Assembly: GCA_016790435.1 (NCBI GenBank)
Contig: JAEUPE010000038.1
Span: forward strand, 61,932-125,931
Source of the DNA: Rubrivivax sp.
Lineage (GTDB): Bacteria; Pseudomonadota; Gammaproteobacteria; Burkholderiales; Burkholderiaceae_C
DNA: 64,000 nucleotides
Direction of reading: 5' to 3'
Part shown: one piece after another, positions 63,475-64,000 of the stretch
Position numbering within the stretch: the first letter of the stretch is position 1
Layout: each line of letters opens with the position of its first letter
Position numbers and translations under genes: made by a program
Notes under the pieces: generated by a model
The model's input: the letters and a program-made list of their open reading frames with translations, nothing else
Told to the model about the DNA's origin: nothing
Database searches by the model: none

Positions 63475-64000
63475 CTAGCGCGGAGCGGGTCGCGACGTTG
63501 TCGGCCGCTCGCCGACCTTCACGCGCACCACCAGCGCCTCGGCGCCGCGTTGCAGGGCCAGCTGCGCCTCGGAGTCGGGCGGCAGCGCGGCCACCGCGGC
63601 CAACAGCTCGGCGGAATTCGCCACCGGCTTGTCCGCCACGCGCAGCACCACGTCGCCCGGGCGCACGCCGCCCTTGGCGGCCGGGCCTTCGTTGAGCACG
63701 CCGGTGATCAGCACGCCCGCCTTCACCGGCAGCGCCAGGCTTTCGGCCAACTCCGCGTTCAAGTCGCGGATGTCGACGCCGATGAAGCCCCGCTTGACCT
63801 TGCCGCCGCGCACGAGTTGTTCCATCACCTCGCGCGCCGTCTGCACCGGCACGGCGAAACCGATGCCCATGTTGCCGCCGCTGCGCGAGAAGATGGCGGT
63901 GTTGATGCCCACGAGGCTGCCGTGAGCGTCGACCAGCGCGCCGCCCGAGTTGCCCGGGTTGATCGCCGCATCGGTCTGGATGAAGCTCTGGAAGGGAGAG
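63475..64000 (-). CDS. HtrA/DegP-type serine protease, C-terminal part (N-terminus off window)
   Basis: The visible 174 codons carry the catalytic Ser in [11 protein letters not shown], the [21 protein letters not shown] segment that ends the protease domain, and one PDZ domain (about [12 protein letters not shown] to [16 protein letters not shown]). The gene continues beyond base 64000, so His and Asp are not seen. It should be a periplasmic quality-control protease. It converges on the small membrane protein gene. Confidence 0.93.
   Translation of the reverse strand, partial: SPFQSFIQTDAAINPGNSGGALVDAHGSLVGINTAIFSRSGGNMGIGFAVPVQTAREVMEQLVRGGKVKRGFIGVDIRDLNAELAESLALPVKAGVLITGVLNEGPAAKGGVRPGDVVLRVADKPVANSAELLAAVAALPPDSEAQLALQRGAEALVVRVKVGERPTTSRPAPR

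Overview
The window is a continuous stretch of very GC-rich, gene-dense chromosome. Its overlapping genes, frequent GTG starts, LpxC-based lipid A synthesis, exosortase A (XrtA)/PEP-CTERM machinery and selenoneine genes all suggest a betaproteobacterium of the order Burkholderiales, broadly Rubrivivax/Leptothrix/Methylibium-like. The taxon is inferred from gene content and style only. No rRNA, tRNA, CRISPR array, insertion sequence or phage gene was seen.

Region 1 (1-41072) is a large exopolysaccharide and protein-sorting locus of the XrtA/PEP-CTERM type. The minus-strand block (18277 down to 1) runs: export lipoprotein, chain-length protein, tyrosine autokinase with a Gly-Tyr repeat tail, outer-membrane barrel, AAA ATPase, polysaccharide deacetylase, FemAB-like protein, fused exosortase-EpsI, nucleotide-sugar dehydrogenase, two glycosyltransferases and two glutamine amidotransferases. 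A small PEP-CTERM protein (18627-19286) follows. Its upstream region has a near-consensus sigma-54 promoter and a perfect 13-bp inverted repeat, which fits control by the sigma-54 activator PrsR encoded at 26549. The plus-strand side holds a secreted Cys-containing protein, a three-gene PqqD-like/HprK-like kinase/nucleotidyltransferase cassette that resembles peptide-modification systems, an undecaprenyl-phosphate sugar transferase, and prsK-prsR-prsT with a trypsin-like protease. It continues with a UDP-sugar epimerase, a second PEP-CTERM protein with a PA14-like domain, a PgaD/PgaC/PgaA-like polymer export set, and an acyl carrier protein with two alpha/beta hydrolases and a stand-alone condensation-domain protein.

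Region 2 (41120-44651) holds a GGDEF diguanylate cyclase, a LuxR-type regulator and an M16 zinc peptidase.

Region 3 (44701-54347) is a selenium module: selD/senC, senB, senA and egtD, which together should make selenoneine from histidine and selenophosphate. Beside them is a four-gene ABC importer of the putative selenate family, followed by an unassigned ATP-grasp enzyme. senA and senB diverge from a single ATGCAT palindrome that supplies both start codons.

Region 4 (54391-64000) is more ordinary: an Mla/Pqi-type lipid ABC transporter, a dihydrolipoamide-dehydrogenase-like flavoprotein, a GNAT acetyltransferase coupled to a DUF2917 protein, a divergent LysR regulator, lpxC, a tiny membrane protein and the C-terminal part of an HtrA-type protease that runs off the end.
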